A stretch of 64,000 bases of DNA from Ascarosepion bandense (taxonomy: Eukaryota > Mollusca > Cephalopoda > Sepiida > Sepiidae): assembly GCA_037127315.1 (NCBI GenBank), contig JBBBDQ010001124.1:1-64000 (forward strand). The letters are read 5' to 3'. The notes under the pieces were generated by a model. The model had not been told where the DNA came from. It searched no databases and worked only from the letters and a program-made list of their open reading frames with translations. A program made the translations under genes and the position numbers. Of the stretch, positions 41,654 to 54,042 are shown piece after piece. Each line of letters opens with the position of its first letter. Within the stretch, counting starts at the first letter, position 1.

Positions 41654-42310
41654 ATGCGAGTGGAGTGGATGGAGAAGGGAGCATGAGAGAGAGAATGCAG
41701 GTTAGTGAGACAGTAGATGACTATTGACTTTATATTTAAATTATTGGAGATTGTAGCTGTCGAGAAAGCAAGTAAACGGGAGGGAATTCCACAGGTTGGA
41801 AGTTCGAGAAAAGAAGCTGATTGAGTACAATTTGCGTTTACAATTCATTGGTTTCACAGCAAGAAAGTGGGACCTAGTTGCTAATTTTGTGGCTCGAGTA
41901 AATTTATATATAGGGGGCACCAGTGAGCTAAGTTCATCGAAGCAGAAACAGTGAAAGTATTTGTAGAAGAGATACAGGGAAGCCAAATTGCGCCGGCGAG
42001 AAAGTGGCTGTATCTGAGCTGCCCAGTTGGGATCTATTACATTACAGATTCTCCCTTGGATTTTGTCAAGTACACCTAGGTGGATAGCAGGAGCACCCGA
42101 CCAGATATGTCAGTAGTATTCAATGCACGGGCTTATGGTAGATTTATATATGTGCAGGATTGTTTCAGGCAGAAAAAATCTTCCTGACCCTACACAGAGA
42201 ACCGAATTTCTTAGCAGCGGATTTAGCTATGGATTCTATATAGTCATTCCACTTGAGGTCTGTTGTGAGAGTTAAGCCGAGGAGGCGAAGTGTTTTGCTT
42301 TATTTTTATT
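41645..42310 (-). pseudogene. LINE-A fragment
   Basis: Minus strand: 41741-41986 encodes LYLFYKYFHCFCFDELSSLV, SISFFSRTSNLWNSLPFTCF and DSYNLQ. 42000-42300 continues with reverse transcriptase sequence up to the RLLGL region. The 3' tail is cut off at 41645 (no Gly-rich tail). Confidence 0.85.
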
Positions 42311-42349
42311 TTTATTTTTATTTTTTTTATTTATTTGAATTTATTATAT

Positions 42350-42575
42350 CGACGTGATGTGACTTCCCTCTGTCTTTTCTACAAATATTTTCATGGCACC
42401 TGGTCTGACGAGCTTTTGTTTCCTGGTGCCCCATCCACATGAATTTAAGTGTGCTTCTTCATTGGCATTTCTTTTACCGTTGAAATAGTTAAATGTCACC
42501 TCCTCTTCTACGCTATAGTTTCTTTTCGCTCACTTCCCTCCTGTCGAACTTCCTTTCATTTACTTACTGATGTTT
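42350..42575 (+). pseudogene. LINE-A fragment, diverged
   Basis: CCCTCTGTCTTTTCTACAAA and TTTCATGGCACCTGG correspond to SLCLFYKYFHG; CTCCTGTCGAACTTCCTTTC is a decayed RLWNSLP. Frames are broken. Confidence 0.7.
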
Positions 42576-42640
42576 TCCGAGAATAACTTGTGCTTTGAGG
42601 CTTTAACTTGCATATGCTTCTGGAGCTGATTACTTTTTTT

Positions 42641-43468
42641 GGGCGGACCTGAAGGAGACTACCACCACCTTTAAATTTGTTGTTTCTTATATATTTTTTA
42701 CTTTTTTCAGCGCAGTGTTATCGATTATTACATAAAGTGTCCGATTATCAAAAAGAAAACTGGAAAAATTTCACTGTTTAAACATTTTGGAAGTGGGGGG
42801 GGGTTCAGTTTCTCATACAATATAGTAAATCGATCCTCTATTTTGCGTTGTGGCCGCTTTGTTTGTGTTTTTTTTTTTTTTTTACAAATTCTTGCCCATT
42901 TTTTAGAAAGCAAAAAAGTTAATTGCACAGAGCAAGTTGTGTTCCTGTGGGCATGCTATGTCTATAAAAGCATGTTCAAACTTCAAAACAGATAAAGTTA
43001 GCTGTAAATGTTCCAAATGCAAGAAAAGTATGTCCATTAGGAATAGGACATTTTTTGATAATTCCAAAAAAATGACATAAGGTTGAATGAGAAACTAAGC
43101 CCCCCCCCCCCCCACATACACACACCTAAAATTGTTTGAATATTGAAATTTTTCCAAATTTTATTGTCAATCAGAAAGTTTAGGGTTTAGGCGATAAGAT
43201 TGCACTGAAAAAATTAGAATAAAATTGATAATCAACAAATTTACAGGTGGTGATAATGTCGTACCGGCAAGTGGTTCCAAAATGAAGGATCGATTTATTA
43301 TAACGTTGTATGAGAATCTGAGTCCCCACTTCTAAAATTGTTTAAATATACAAATTTTCCCATTTTTTTTTTGTCAGTCATAAAGTTTAGGGTATAATCG
43401 ACAAAAGTAAAAATAAAAATAAAAAACAACAAATTTAAATGTGGTGGTCATCTCCTTCAGGTCCACCC
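42641..43468. mobile_element. Fold-back element with ~45-bp terminal inverted repeats
   Basis: The left end GGGCGGACCTGAAGGAGACT, then ACCACCACCTTTAAATTTGT, is the complement of the right end AACAACAAATTTAAATGTGG, then TGGTCATCTCCTTCAGGTCC, with few mismatches. Inside are further inverted pairs (CTCATACAATATAG with AACGTTGTATGAG; C and G runs at 42794 and 43101). It is non-coding. Confidence 0.75.
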
Positions 43469-43605
43469 TTTTTTTTATGTTCTCCTTTAGATGTGATCTT
43501 GTTATTCTTTTAATTAAATTTTATGTCTGATAATGTTCGTTAAGTCCGTCTCAAAGTTATCTAGTTCGTAGTGTTTTGATCCTGAAATACCACCAACTTC
43601 CTTTC
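43469..43605. other. No gene seen
   Basis: AT-rich flank. Confidence 0.4.
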
Positions 43606-44251
43606 TGATTAGTAAATATAGGCTTCCTTGTTCGTTCCTATTTTCCTCAAACCTCCCTAGTTGTTCTATCCATGGCATAAACTATTGTGTACACTATTTA
43701 CATTATTATGCCATGTTTTTGGTCAGGTGTTAGGAATTTCGAACCTTTTATTACGATCACTGGAGTATTTCATTCTCATTCCATGTGCGAATGGTAGCCA
43801 GGAATTATCTCCCTTTAACTTAACTCACTGCTGTATTGGTATTGAACTCACAACTCTTTGGGTCAAGTCACAGGAACTAACCAACGCCTATATTCACTGG
43901 GCCATGCCGTGCACGAATTTCTGGGACTTATAAACCTAATGTCTTAGTAACCACTTTTTTACCAGAGTTCATACTGCAATCTTTTGATGCTAATGATTTA
44001 ATTTAGCATTTTTTACCAGATCTCATACTGCAATCTTTGAAGCTAATGATTTTCTCTAGCTTTCTGTATTACTGGTTCCCATATTGCATTCATTTCTATG
44101 CTTGGCCGGTTTAGAAGATTTAAGATTTTTTTTGCAGCCTAACATATGCGCTGATTCTTTAAATTTACGTAGTTTCCAGTAGAGTTCTCTATCTAGTCCT
44201 TCAACTTCATCTCATAGGGAGTAATGATTCCCTTTTTACCTCCATATGTGG

Positions 44252-46650
44252 TCAGCTTCGCCTGATTTTTCTATCTCCCCTCGTGTTACGGTCTTGATAT
44301 GTTCTTGTACCTTTTCCTTTAAGGGAGCGGCCGGTTTCTTTATATTTCTTTCCACAGCTACATGGGATGGCATACACGCAGTTCTTAGTCATGTTCTCCT
44401 CTGTTAGGGGTCTTACACGGAAGAGGTACCTGCGAAGTATAGAACAACTTCTGAAGGTCGTCCTGATGTTATATGGACCACAGATCCTTTTTATTTTCTC
44501 TGATAACCCCTTCACATAGGGTAGACAGACCGAGGCTTTTTTCTGAGAGTTGTTATCTTCATGCACCCTCCCTTCCACGTTTGTTAGAGCTGTTGTCATG
44601 TACCCTGGGTAACTGTTACGTTGTAGGGTACTGCTTATACTGACCATTTCCTGTTTGTATGTTTCTGTGCCGCCTGCATATGAATTTTGCTCGCAATTGC
44701 AAACAGCGAACGATACCTTTCTGTACATTGCATGGGTGGTGAGAGTTGAAATTGGGGTATTGTCCGGTGAATGTTGGCTTGCGGTCAGTCAGTTAAGTGC
44801 CATAAGTGATACACGCTTGCGCGATTATGTCTCGAGAGAGACATGACTGACTGGGCAGAAGATTATCCCGCAGTAGGTTACCATTGCTTTCTGCAGTAGA
44901 CTGGTTGCCAGCCAAAGCTATAGAACCCAATCTGTCTTGTTATTTGACTCATAGCTAGAGGGGAAGAAATGTATCATATTATTAAATAGTAATTAGGGGG
45001 GGATCAATTTATTACTTCATAACAATATAAAAATGATCCCCCACTTTATGCCCAGTAGAAGCCTTAATCATGTCTCCAATTATTATATTCAGTCAGTCAG
45101 TTAAGTGCCATACGTGATACACGCTTTGGGTGATCATGTCTCGAATAGAAATATGACTGACTGGGCAGAATATTATCCTGCAGTAGGTTGCCATTGCTTT
45201 CTGCGGTAGACTGGTTGCTAGCCAAAGCTATAGAACACAATCTGTCCTGTTATTTAACCCGTAACTGGAGGTAAGAGACGGATTAATACCTTTCCCAAGG
45301 GTATTTGCGCGTAAGTGAATGCAAGGAATTCAACTGGAATTCGAACTCGGGTCCCCGTTGCGGTACACGTATGTATTGAACCCCCTCTCTATTCGAGATG
45401 TTAGTACATCCAGGAATGCTAGTTTGTTGTCACTCTCCTTTTTCATAGTAGACTCTATCGAGGGTCTAATTGAGTTCACACAGTTCGGTAGCGTCTGGAC
45501 CTCCTTGGTGTGGCCAGAATATGACGGTTTCATCAACATATCTCAGTTATAGATTTGGCTTTAGAGCTGTGTATTCTAATGTCATCTCTTCAAAGTATTC
45601 CATATATAAGCCAGTGATAGTGATAATGGCGAACACATTGCTAAGCCCTAATCTTGTCGATATATGTCTGATCCCATTCCGAAGTATGTTGTCTGTGTGC
45701 AGAAAGTAGGCATCTCCATCAGGTTATCTAGTAGAATACTGGTACGTTCTCCTAGGGATAAGTCCGAGTCTAGTCTGTCTATGACTACCGATAGTGCCTC
45801 CACCGTGGGTACCTTGGTGAACAGTCTCACGACATCCAGACTCACCATCTGGTTGCATTGAATGGGAGAATTTTTTGATAAGTTCCACAAAGTAAGCGAC
45901 TCAGAAGGTAGTACACTGAGCCTTGGCTGTTAACAATCGGCCTGGGCGGAATACAGACTTTGTGAATCATAGGTAGACCATACTTGTGAGGTAGCTTGCT
46001 GTAGCGTCTTAGGCTGGAAGTGGTCCTTGTTCTTAATTAGGATCTGCGACAGGTGTGATTCTCTTTTCAACGTGAGGTCTTTCTTTGTTTATCTTTGCTA
46101 TAGTTACCATTTCTAATGAGATTTTCCAGTTTCTCGATGTATTCTGTATTTCATCGCTACAGTTGCATTGCCTTTGTCAGCTGTTAGTACGATGTTCTCA
46201 TGCCTCTGTAGGGTCCTGATTGACCCTCCTCTTTCAGGATGTTTGGTTTAGGTGGCTTGGCTTTCTCGAATGTCTGTCTTACCTTCCATCTTAGCTCATC
46301 CGCCTGAGCATGAGGGATGTTCAAGGCAATTTCCTCGATACGGGCAATGACGTCTAAGTATCGTATCCGCCTGGTGGTCGTTGCGAAGTTGAGACCCTTG
46401 TTCAGCACTGACTCTTCAGAGGCACTAAGATGATGTTGATTGCCTTTACATGGGTGTGAGGGACATGTGGCACTTTCAGATCTTTTAATCTATTTAGTTT
46501 CAGTACTTGGCGGACCCTGACTGCTTCGAATTCTAGCCTGAAGGATTTTTCCAGATCATGCTGGATCTTTTTTTGGACTTCTTCACCATTGATCCTACAG
46601 GGGAAGGCCTTGATCCTCTGGAAGATATCGGACTGTAATTTTTGTTTCAT
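44252..46650 (-). pseudogene. Penelope-like reverse transcriptase with GIY-YIG region, broken
   Basis: In order on the minus strand: 46184-46408 LNKGLNFATTTRRIRYLDVI and KPPKPNILKEE (N-terminal region); about 45915-46005 KLPHKYGLPMIHKVCIPPRP and IVNSQGSVY (template-binding region); 45840-45890 QMVSLDVVRLFTKVPTVEAL (first catalytic Asp); about 45515-45545 RYVDETVIFW where the family has YVDD; 45340-45470 KLAFLDVLTSRIERGFNTYV; 44252-44728 CVYAIPCSCGKKYKETGRSL, a GIY-YIG domain that has lost YIG. It has at least four frame changes. It would copy RNA primed at a chromosome nick; this copy cannot. Confidence 0.82.
44785..45352 (-). mobile_element. SINE-1 dimer with a fold-back spacer
   Basis: Two minus-strand SINE-1 copies (44785-44960 and 45090-45352) are separated by ~125 bp containing GGGGGGGATCAATT and AATGATCCCCCACTTTATGC in inverted orientation. 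The second SINE is cut at the head, where Penelope sequence resumes. The same SINE-spacer-SINE layout is at 50255-50765. Confidence 0.85.
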
Positions 46651-47170
46651 CCATCAGTTGTACTAGATACGTTCTCGCTTTCTCTGCGACCAGGCGGAAT
46701 CTCCTTGACTTGAGAGCGAGTCTCAGTGCCAAGCCTGCAGAGATGAGTCGTAATTCCCTGCATCGGTGTAGGAATGTCAGGTGGTTTGATATTCGAACCA
46801 GCTTCTATTCGTCTCCATATCGGGTCCGTACCGATCCTTCAGTATTTGTGTGAGATAAGGTAGTATTTACACAATTTACATTATTCAAACTACTGTCCTC
46901 ATCTTTGCTGCTATGTTTACAACGTTTCGGCCATTGTACATTCCGGCCTTCTTCAGGTCCTAGGAATTTCGAACCGAACCCTTTATTACGCTCACTGGGG
47001 TACATCATTCTCATTCCATGTGCAAAGCCACTTCTGGTAGCCATGGGTTATCTTCGAAAATTCTAACACCCGAAGAAGGCCGGAGCGTACAACGGCTGAA
47101 ACGTCGTAAACATGGTAGCAAAATGAAGACAATAGTCCGAATAATGTAAATAGTGTAAATACTACCTCAC

Positions 47171-47422
47171 CTCAAAAGTATAGACACACTCCTATGTAAT
47201 ATCTAATTCTATTACATAGTAGTTCAATACTGTTTTCTTTATTAGTAACGAATTTTTCTCTCTTAATGCATTGCTTAGTTTCTGAAAAGCAATTTTCGTG
47301 ATACACAAATGGTTTAATATCTACACCTACTTGATTTTGGCATGAATCATTTGCTGATATCCATTCATTCTGTTTTCTTGTAGTTGTTAGTCCTTTCTTC
47401 TTGCTTTTTTTTTATTACCTTA
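47171..47422. other. No gene seen
   Basis: AT-rich. Confidence 0.4.
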
Positions 47423-47820
47423 CTAGCAGTATGGACCGACGTTGCTCGGGTGTAATGAAAGCTTTAAAACTAATCCATGGTCCTGGAGCTCAAACTCTTT
47501 GGACGTTGGCACGAAAGACTAAAAAGCATTAGTTGTTTCCAGTTAAAGCGAAACCGTAGACTGAAAGAAAAATGAATGGATGTAAGTCAAATTTTGATTT
47601 CCTGATATCGATATCAAATAAGTCTTTTCGTCGTAAACTGAATTTTGAAGGCTAAATAAGTCCTCTGAGTAAATGGTATCATGACTGAGACTAAGAACTA
47701 CAATTATACCTACTTAGAGCCAAACCCGAAGCAAAAACTAAAATAAAAGGGCTGAAAAAATACAGACATACAGGCAGATAAACAGACACACACACAAACA
47801 TCTTGCCTTTTATATATATA
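47423..47820 (-). mobile_element. Helitron, first of a tandem pair
   Basis: Minus-strand 3' end CTAG at 47423 (plus-strand flank A at 47422), hairpin region CCGACGTTGCTCGGG. The 5' end is the complement of TATATAAAAGGCAAGATG at about 47800-47820. Confidence 0.78.
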
Positions 47821-48000
47821 CTAGCAGTATTGTCCGGCGTTGCTCGGGTGTAATGAAAGCTTTAAAACTAATCCAAGGTCCTGGAGCTCAGACTCAGCCT
47901 AAAGAATATTTGTGTGAATTTTGTGAGAATCGGATAAACATTGTGGATTTGTATAAAGAACACACAGACAGATAAACAGACACACACAAAAACATTTTGC

Positions 48001-48052
<52 letters not shown>

Positions 48053-48368
48053 CGATTTTCTGCACTATTGTAAGAACTGCAACCTTGAAACTTCTGAATA
48101 TCGTTTCTTATGTCTTTGTCTATGAGTGTATCAAATTTGATTAAAATCGGACCACTTCTATAACCCGATTTTTTCGATTATCGATTTTCGATATTTATCG
48201 CGAGTACCTCGACACAAAACCTAGCTAAGAACACTCGCAGACGCTTATAGTTCAACTGCGTAAATTTTCAAGAAAATTGGTTCAGCCGTTTCGGAGTCTA
48301 TAGGTAACGGGGACACACACACACATACACACACACAGACTAAGTTCCATTTATAAATAAGTTTAAAT
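47821..48368 (-). mobile_element. Helitron, second of a tandem pair
   Basis: Its 3' CTAG (47821-47824) abuts the 5' end of the first. It contains internal (TA)n at 48004-48050 followed by the GACTCCGAAACGGCTGAACC-type block (complement near 48275-48300). The 5' end is the complement of TTTAAACTTATTTATAAATGG near 48345-48366. It is composite like 6274-6829. Confidence 0.8.
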
Positions 48369-48905
48369 CAAAGTGGAATTTTCTTTTCTTTCGTTTTCGT
48401 TCTAAGTTTGCTATCGGTGTAGTGTCATTCGTGTGTCGTATGCTGCTTAGAGTATGCCTGCTGATAATAAAACCGGGTCGATCTTCCAGTTCTCTTAAAA
48501 CCGTTTCACTGCACAGTTTAAATTAATCCGCTGAGCGAAACACGTCCTTATCGTATTTCTTTTTCTATGGTTGCTTATTCGCAGAAGTTCTCTATCCGCC
48601 TGCAAAAGAAATTCATCCGGATATAAAAATGTTTTTTATAGAATAGCACTTTCACGCACAAGCTGCCTGCATCAATCTACCGCCACCCCCTTGGCTTATA
48701 TTCCGTTTCTCTTCAGTAGGTGGCCGATAATGGTTTTCTACAACTTCTTATCCTTTGCAGCTGTGAGCAATATTTTTATCCGTGCAATAAGTATTATCAA
48801 ATATTTACAAGTGTAAAGATGTTATATTTTATGAATGCAATTGATATTCTATAAGATAACATTTTTATATTTTTATTTGAGCGAAGGGGCACCCAACAAT
48901 GTCAA
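48369..48905. other. No gene seen
   Basis: Mixed sequence. The 81-codon frame at 48571-48816 has no recognised domain. Confidence 0.45.
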
Positions 48906-49375
48906 TAATGTTTTTTAATCATTTCACCCCAAGCAAGGTAATATCGCCACTGATGTGCAGGGAGCTACATAAGAGTGTTAAAGTTTTATACAGGAAAAGA
49001 GTGAAGACGAAGACGAACCAGCTACAGGGGGTGAAAGAGAAAGGGTAAGAGAAGGACATGAACACAGGAGTGAAGACAGTTACGAGGGTAAAGAGAAAGG
49101 AAAAGTACACGGGGTGATGTGTAAAGGGCTGGAGTTAAGTGGATAAGAGATGGGAATTGACTTTGCATTTAAATTCATGGAGATTATAGCCGTCAGAAAA
49201 GCAAGTATATGGAAGGGAGTTCCACGGGCGAGAAGCGCGAGAAAAGAAACTGATTGAGTAGAATTGTTGGCTGCATTTGGTTGTTCTAACTGTAAAAGGG
49301 TGGAACCTTGATGCTTTTCTTGTTGCCCTAGTAAATTCTTGTGAAGTGGGCACCAAACCTCTGATTTAATAAATA
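48906..49375 (-). pseudogene. LINE-A 3' end
   Basis: Tail CACCCCAAGCAAGGTAATAT at 48925. 49135-49356 encodes EFTRATRKASRFHPFTVRTT, FYSISFFSRASRPWNSLPYT and NLHEFKCKVNSHLLST. Confidence 0.87.
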
Positions 49376-50250
49376 ATTATCAGGCGGGTTAACATTTGTT
49401 TTTACACCAAAAATCTTGATTTTGTTACAAAATATGAAACGACTTGAAGCTTTAAAGCTTAAATTTCACTTTAAATACCGTTATGCATGACATTATACGT
49501 ACGTCTAATTTTTAAAGTATCCCATCTCCCAATTTTTAAAGTAAGCTGAAAAAAAAAACAGATTAAGTTGGACTTTCTTTTTTTTCAATAACATCAACAT
49601 TTGAGATTGAAGACCCAATTAGTAGTATTAACTTGATGTTTGATTTTAATGGCAAAACCTTCCAAACCTTGTCCCAAACAATCAGTCATGTATGTCTTTC
49701 TAATTGGATTTCAGATCAATTCATTTGTTACGTTTTTGCAGTTTTGCCCGAAGGAAAGATTAACTAAAGAAAGTTTGAAATAACAATAATAAACAATAAA
49801 CAATAATAAACAATAAACAATAATAAACAATATAGATCATATCAATTAAGAGCTTTGACATTCGTCCTCAACAGGTCAATATTTTCATTACCAGTTGGAA
49901 TGGAAATTTAAATTTAATTAATTCGCCACTATGAGTTAAGGTTTCAGATTATATTAAAGAACTAGAAAATTAGACCAAGTGCATTTTTTTTTATCTTTTG
50001 TTTGTTTGCATGTTTTATTCTGTTTTTATTTGGCGGGGGCTAGTCTTTAATTACTTTGAGAAGAAAATGTGACTTGAACTTTTTATAAGCTTGCGTAATT
50101 TAAAATTACCAACGTTAATTTTTGTTAAAAACAAAGGAAAAGACCTGACGATTCTTGAAGCCACGAAAAAAAAGTAAATAAATTAGGAAAGTAAAAAATT
50201 AATTAGAAACAAAGCAAACCGTTGAAATGTTACGTATTATGTCGCAGTAA
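49376..50250. other. AT-rich interval; no gene
   Basis: Contains a short array of AATAAACAATA units at 49783-49832. Nothing else recognised. Confidence 0.55.
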
Positions 50251-50254
50251 ATGC

Positions 50255-50765
50255 TAGGTTATGAAGGTATTAATCCGTCTCTTCCCTCCCGTTATGGGTT
50301 AAATAATAAGACGTATTGCCTTAGCTGGCAACCAGTCTACTGCAGAAAGCAATGGCAACCTACTGCGGGATAATATTCTGCCCAGTCATTCATGTCACTT
50401 TCGAGACATGATCGCCCAAAGCGTGTATCACGTATGGCACTTAACTGACTGACTGAATATAATAGTTGGAGACATGATTAAAGCTTCTATTGGGCATAAA
50501 GTGGGGGATCGTTTTTCTATTGTTATGAAGTAATAAACTGATCCTCTACTCATTACTACTTAATAATAAAATACATCTCTTTTCCTTCTAGTTATGAATC
50601 AAATAACAGGACAGATTGGGTTCTATAGCCTTGGCTGGCAACCAATCTACCGCAGAAAGTAATGGCAACCTACTGCGGGAGAATCTTCTGCCCAGTCAGT
50701 CATGTCTCTTTCGAGACATGATCGCCCAAAGCGTGTATCACGTATGACACTTAACTGACTGACTG
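50255..50765 (+). mobile_element. SINE-1 dimer with a fold-back spacer, plus orientation
   Basis: SINE-1 body and tail at 50255-50455 and 50575-50765. The spacer holds AAAGTGGGGGATCG and its partner CTGATCCTCTACTCATTACT. Both SINE parts lack the tRNA head. The arrangement is homologous to 44785-45352 in reverse. Confidence 0.85.
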
Positions 50766-51107
50766 ACTATTTCTGTTTAGATGACGAGACATGCAACAAT
50801 CGAGATGAAGTCCTACAAACAAATATTAAGAAATACCATCGACTGAAGTTCAGATCTGCAAAACAGGCGAAAAAAATACAGTTAGGAGATTTCAGGAAAA
50901 TATTTCGCAAAGCTTCTTTCTTCAAGGACTCGCTCTTAGTGCGATTGATAAATTGTCATTATTTTATGTTTTTGATTTCATACATGCACGTGTTTTTTTT
51001 TTAATTGTCGACCGCACGGTATAGTAGGGTCAGTTGGGTACCGTCTGTTAGAAAAAGAGCCCCATGACGCAATTCACTCCGCTAGATATATGTAAATGAC
51101 ATACTGT

Positions 51108-51345
51108 AATGCTTGGCATTCGCGCCGGAATTTATAATACGAACACTTCAGAGCGTTTTGGTGTCAATTTGAGAATAGTGCAGAGGATTTGGAAAGAGTT
51201 GGATGAGTCTAATGGTGATCATGGAGGCATAACAGCTCCCACAACTCATTCTGATTGTTATGATAAGAAAAGAACTGCTAAATTCGTTGGTGAGGGCCTC
51301 AGACTTAACACGACTGTCTACATCAATAACCTTGAGTAGGCAGTG
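51108..51345 (+). pseudogene. Possible transposase helix-turn-helix fragment
   Basis: Open for 76 codons: ERFGVNLRIVQRIWKELDES and KKRTAKFVGEGLRL. The pattern VNLRTVQRI.KEL followed by KRT.EFV resembles the N-terminal DNA-binding part of Tc1/mariner-type transposases. No catalytic part follows. Confidence 0.45.
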
Positions 51346-51404
51346 TTGCCATAGGTGAAGAGAGCTGATGATGGAAGACTCTTTTCTGGCAATATTAAGC
51401 AATG

Positions 51405-51680
51405 TTTGTTCGGCTTACGGCCATATAGCGTTGAAACATCGGTTCCCATACGATCATCGTCGAGCCTGGTCAGTACCCTAGATAGATGACCGCTTGGGTA
51501 TACCAGGTGCTTTAAGCTTAGATGTCCGCTTGGTGTAATGGATAATGACTCAGAATTGTTAATCTATATCTGTGTTCTAATTCCAGATGCGTTTATTATA
51601 CTTACTATTGCACAGATAGCCTTGGGAAAGGTATGAGTCCACCTCTTCTCCCTCCAACTATAGGTTGCTTCTTAAGACAT
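51405..51680 (+). mobile_element. Composite 5S + tRNA SINE
   Basis: 5S part: CGGCTTACGGCCATATAGCG, GAGCCTGGTCAGTACC, TACCAGGTGCTTTAAGC. tRNA-like part: GTCCGCTTGGTGTAATGGAT and TTCTAATTCCAG. Body: TAGCCTTGGGAAAGGTATGA. The tRNA head differs from the common SINE-1 head, so this is a separate subfamily. Confidence 0.8.
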
Positions 51681-52365
51681 ATTTGACTAAACAGTTATCT
51701 CAAAAAATCTCTTACAATTTAAAAATATTTCCTCGACCTAAATAACCTTCAAAAGGTTTATAAGGCGTAGAAAACGAATCAACTAATCAATTTTTGTTTG
51801 AAACAAGATTATCGAGCGGATAAAGATTATCATTCGGTTTAATTTAGAGAATTATCATTTTAGTTTTAGATTAATAATGCAATTTTCAGATTCTAATTAT
51901 TTTCCCGTCTGCATGTTGAAAAATAACGAGACAATTATTTGAAATCATCAAATTGGGCAATTATAACTTTCTTATTAGATTGGGCGACGGCTAATTCAGT
52001 TATTTAATTTTACTTTTCTCCTTTAAAAAAACAGTCAGTCAGCAGCAACAACAGCAGCAACAACAACAAGCAGCAGCAGAAATGAATTTCCTCAAATAAA
52101 ATTTAAAATGATAAAATGCGTTTTAAATGAATACTTTTCATAAGGCGATCATGTGACGAAGAAAAGTTCGGTTAAAAAAAGAAATTAAATTTTGCCGAGT
52201 GAACGAGATTAAAGTAGACACTTGAAGTAAAATAAACATCGACTTCAAGATAAGAACCGCCATCTTTATTTTTTTTAAATTTAAAAAGTACAACAACCAT
52301 AATAATTAATTTTATTAGTAAAATAATCGGAAATTAAATATATATAGAGAGAGAGTTAATTTTCT
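51681..52365. other. AT-rich; short CAG/CAA tract
   Basis: (CAG/CAA)n at 52034-52080. No gene. Confidence 0.55.
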
Positions 52366-52635
<270 letters not shown>

Positions 52636-52968
52636 GCCTGCCCGGTGGAGGGAAAATGCAAATCCACCCAGGTGATTTATGAAGCCCGCATTTCTCCATC
52701 AGACAATAAAAATGACTTCCGGACCTATATTGGTATGTCCGCCGGTCCTTTCAAACAGAGACTGTATAACCACAGGTACTCTTTTTCGAACCCCGGTCAG
52801 AGGTACCAGGCAGCCCTTTCACGAGTATTCTGGAAAATGAAAGAGGAAGGGCTGGATCCTGAAATTAGCTGGAAACTAGTAGGTTCAGCCCGTATTCCGA
52901 GGAATTTTCGTGATAGGTGCTGTCTATGTTTACTGGAAAAAATTTCAATATTAAAATACCCCCACTAA
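52636..52968 (+). pseudogene. Penelope-like element 2: GIY-YIG endonuclease fragment
   Basis: [20 protein letters not shown], then [68 protein letters not shown] and TYIG form the GIY-YIG pair, with R (FKQR) and NH as later conserved residues. In Penelope-like elements this domain nicks the target. The frame runs open from the (GA)n and lacks the reverse transcriptase, so it is 5'-truncated. It continues the domain missing from 31069-31965. Confidence 0.75.
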
Positions 52969-53512
52969 CACTGGCTACTGAATCTTAGAAAGGAATTTTT
53001 CAGTAAGTTCCGCCACAAAGCAAATTTTTCGAATACTTAAATTTAGAATTTAAATCCCCGTTTTCTAGATGTTAGAATATAAATACAAATTAAATGGATT
53101 CAATTTAAATTTTAATCTTAATTTTATTTTAACAATAACCTTAAAAAGTAATTTAACCCCCCTACCTTCCTATCCCAATCTCCTTTAATGGCCCATCTTT
53201 ATAAAATATGGATTCTTCTACTAAACCCCCTTTTTTCCTTGGTTAACACATATATATATATTTCTCTAATAATTTTTAAACTTATAACTTCCTGCAATTG
53301 GTATTTAGCTCGCATCTACCTAAAAAGATTAATTAAACAAACTTAATTAAAAAAATTTTAAGAATTTATATTTAAACCCATTCTTCCCCCCCTCCTAAAT
53401 ATACCTCTTCAAACACTCTAAAATTTTAACCTTAAAAAGTAATTTAACTTCTTTAGCGGTCTATCTTTATAGAATATGAATTCCTTTACTAAACCCCTTT
53501 TCTCCTTTGTTA

Positions 53513-53558
<46 letters not shown>

Positions 53559-53985
53559 AAATTAGAACTTCCTATAATGAAAAAAAAAATTTAAGATCTT
53601 ACATTTAAATCTATTCTCTCCACCCCTAAATATACCGTTTCAAACCCCTGTAAACATTCACGTATGGAGCCGAGCTAGCGTCTTCCAATTGATATTTGAT
53701 ACCCCGTCTTTCTCTCGTCTCTACACACCCTCTAATCTCCGCCCCTCCCAGTTCTGTCCGGCTCTGTTCTTGTTTAACCTAATCCCCAACTTTAAAAAAA
53801 TCCCACTTCGCTGACCTTAAGGCAACTCTCAATTCTTGACCGTTGTTAACTTTGCCCCTTCCCCCTTTACCCCAGGGCTTTCTCCATTTAGAACAGAACA
53901 ATGTCTCTGAGGTGACGTGGAATCTCTGTTAGAGATCTCATGTCGAAATGTACATCCGACATCCTTGAATTTTGAAAATTTTCTC
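52969..53985. repeat. Probable 3' region of the Penelope-like fragment
   Basis: A+T-rich with an imperfect direct repeat: CCTTAAAAAGTAATTTAAC occurs at 53140 and 53431, each followed by TAAACCCC-TTTT and AACACA with (TA)n. 53905-53950 has GTGACGTGGAATCTC, a hairpin, then CATGTCGAAATG. Confidence 0.5.
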
Positions 53986-53987
53986 TA

Positions 53988-53988
<1 letters not shown>

Positions 53989-54042
<54 letters not shown>

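Larger units (their letters stand above)
43610..47170 (-). mobile_element. Penelope-like element 1, decayed, interrupted by a SINE dimer
   Basis: Coding remnants run minus from 46650 to 44252. Terminal sequences (complement of AAAGGGTTCGGTTCGAAATT) lie at 46840-47045 and, diverged, at 43720-43800. A second terminal copy in opposite orientation follows at 47055-47165 (GAAGAAGGCCGG, then TCCGAATAATGTAAATAGTG), so the 5' side has inverted terminal repeats. 44785-45352 is a later SINE insertion. Confidence 0.78.
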
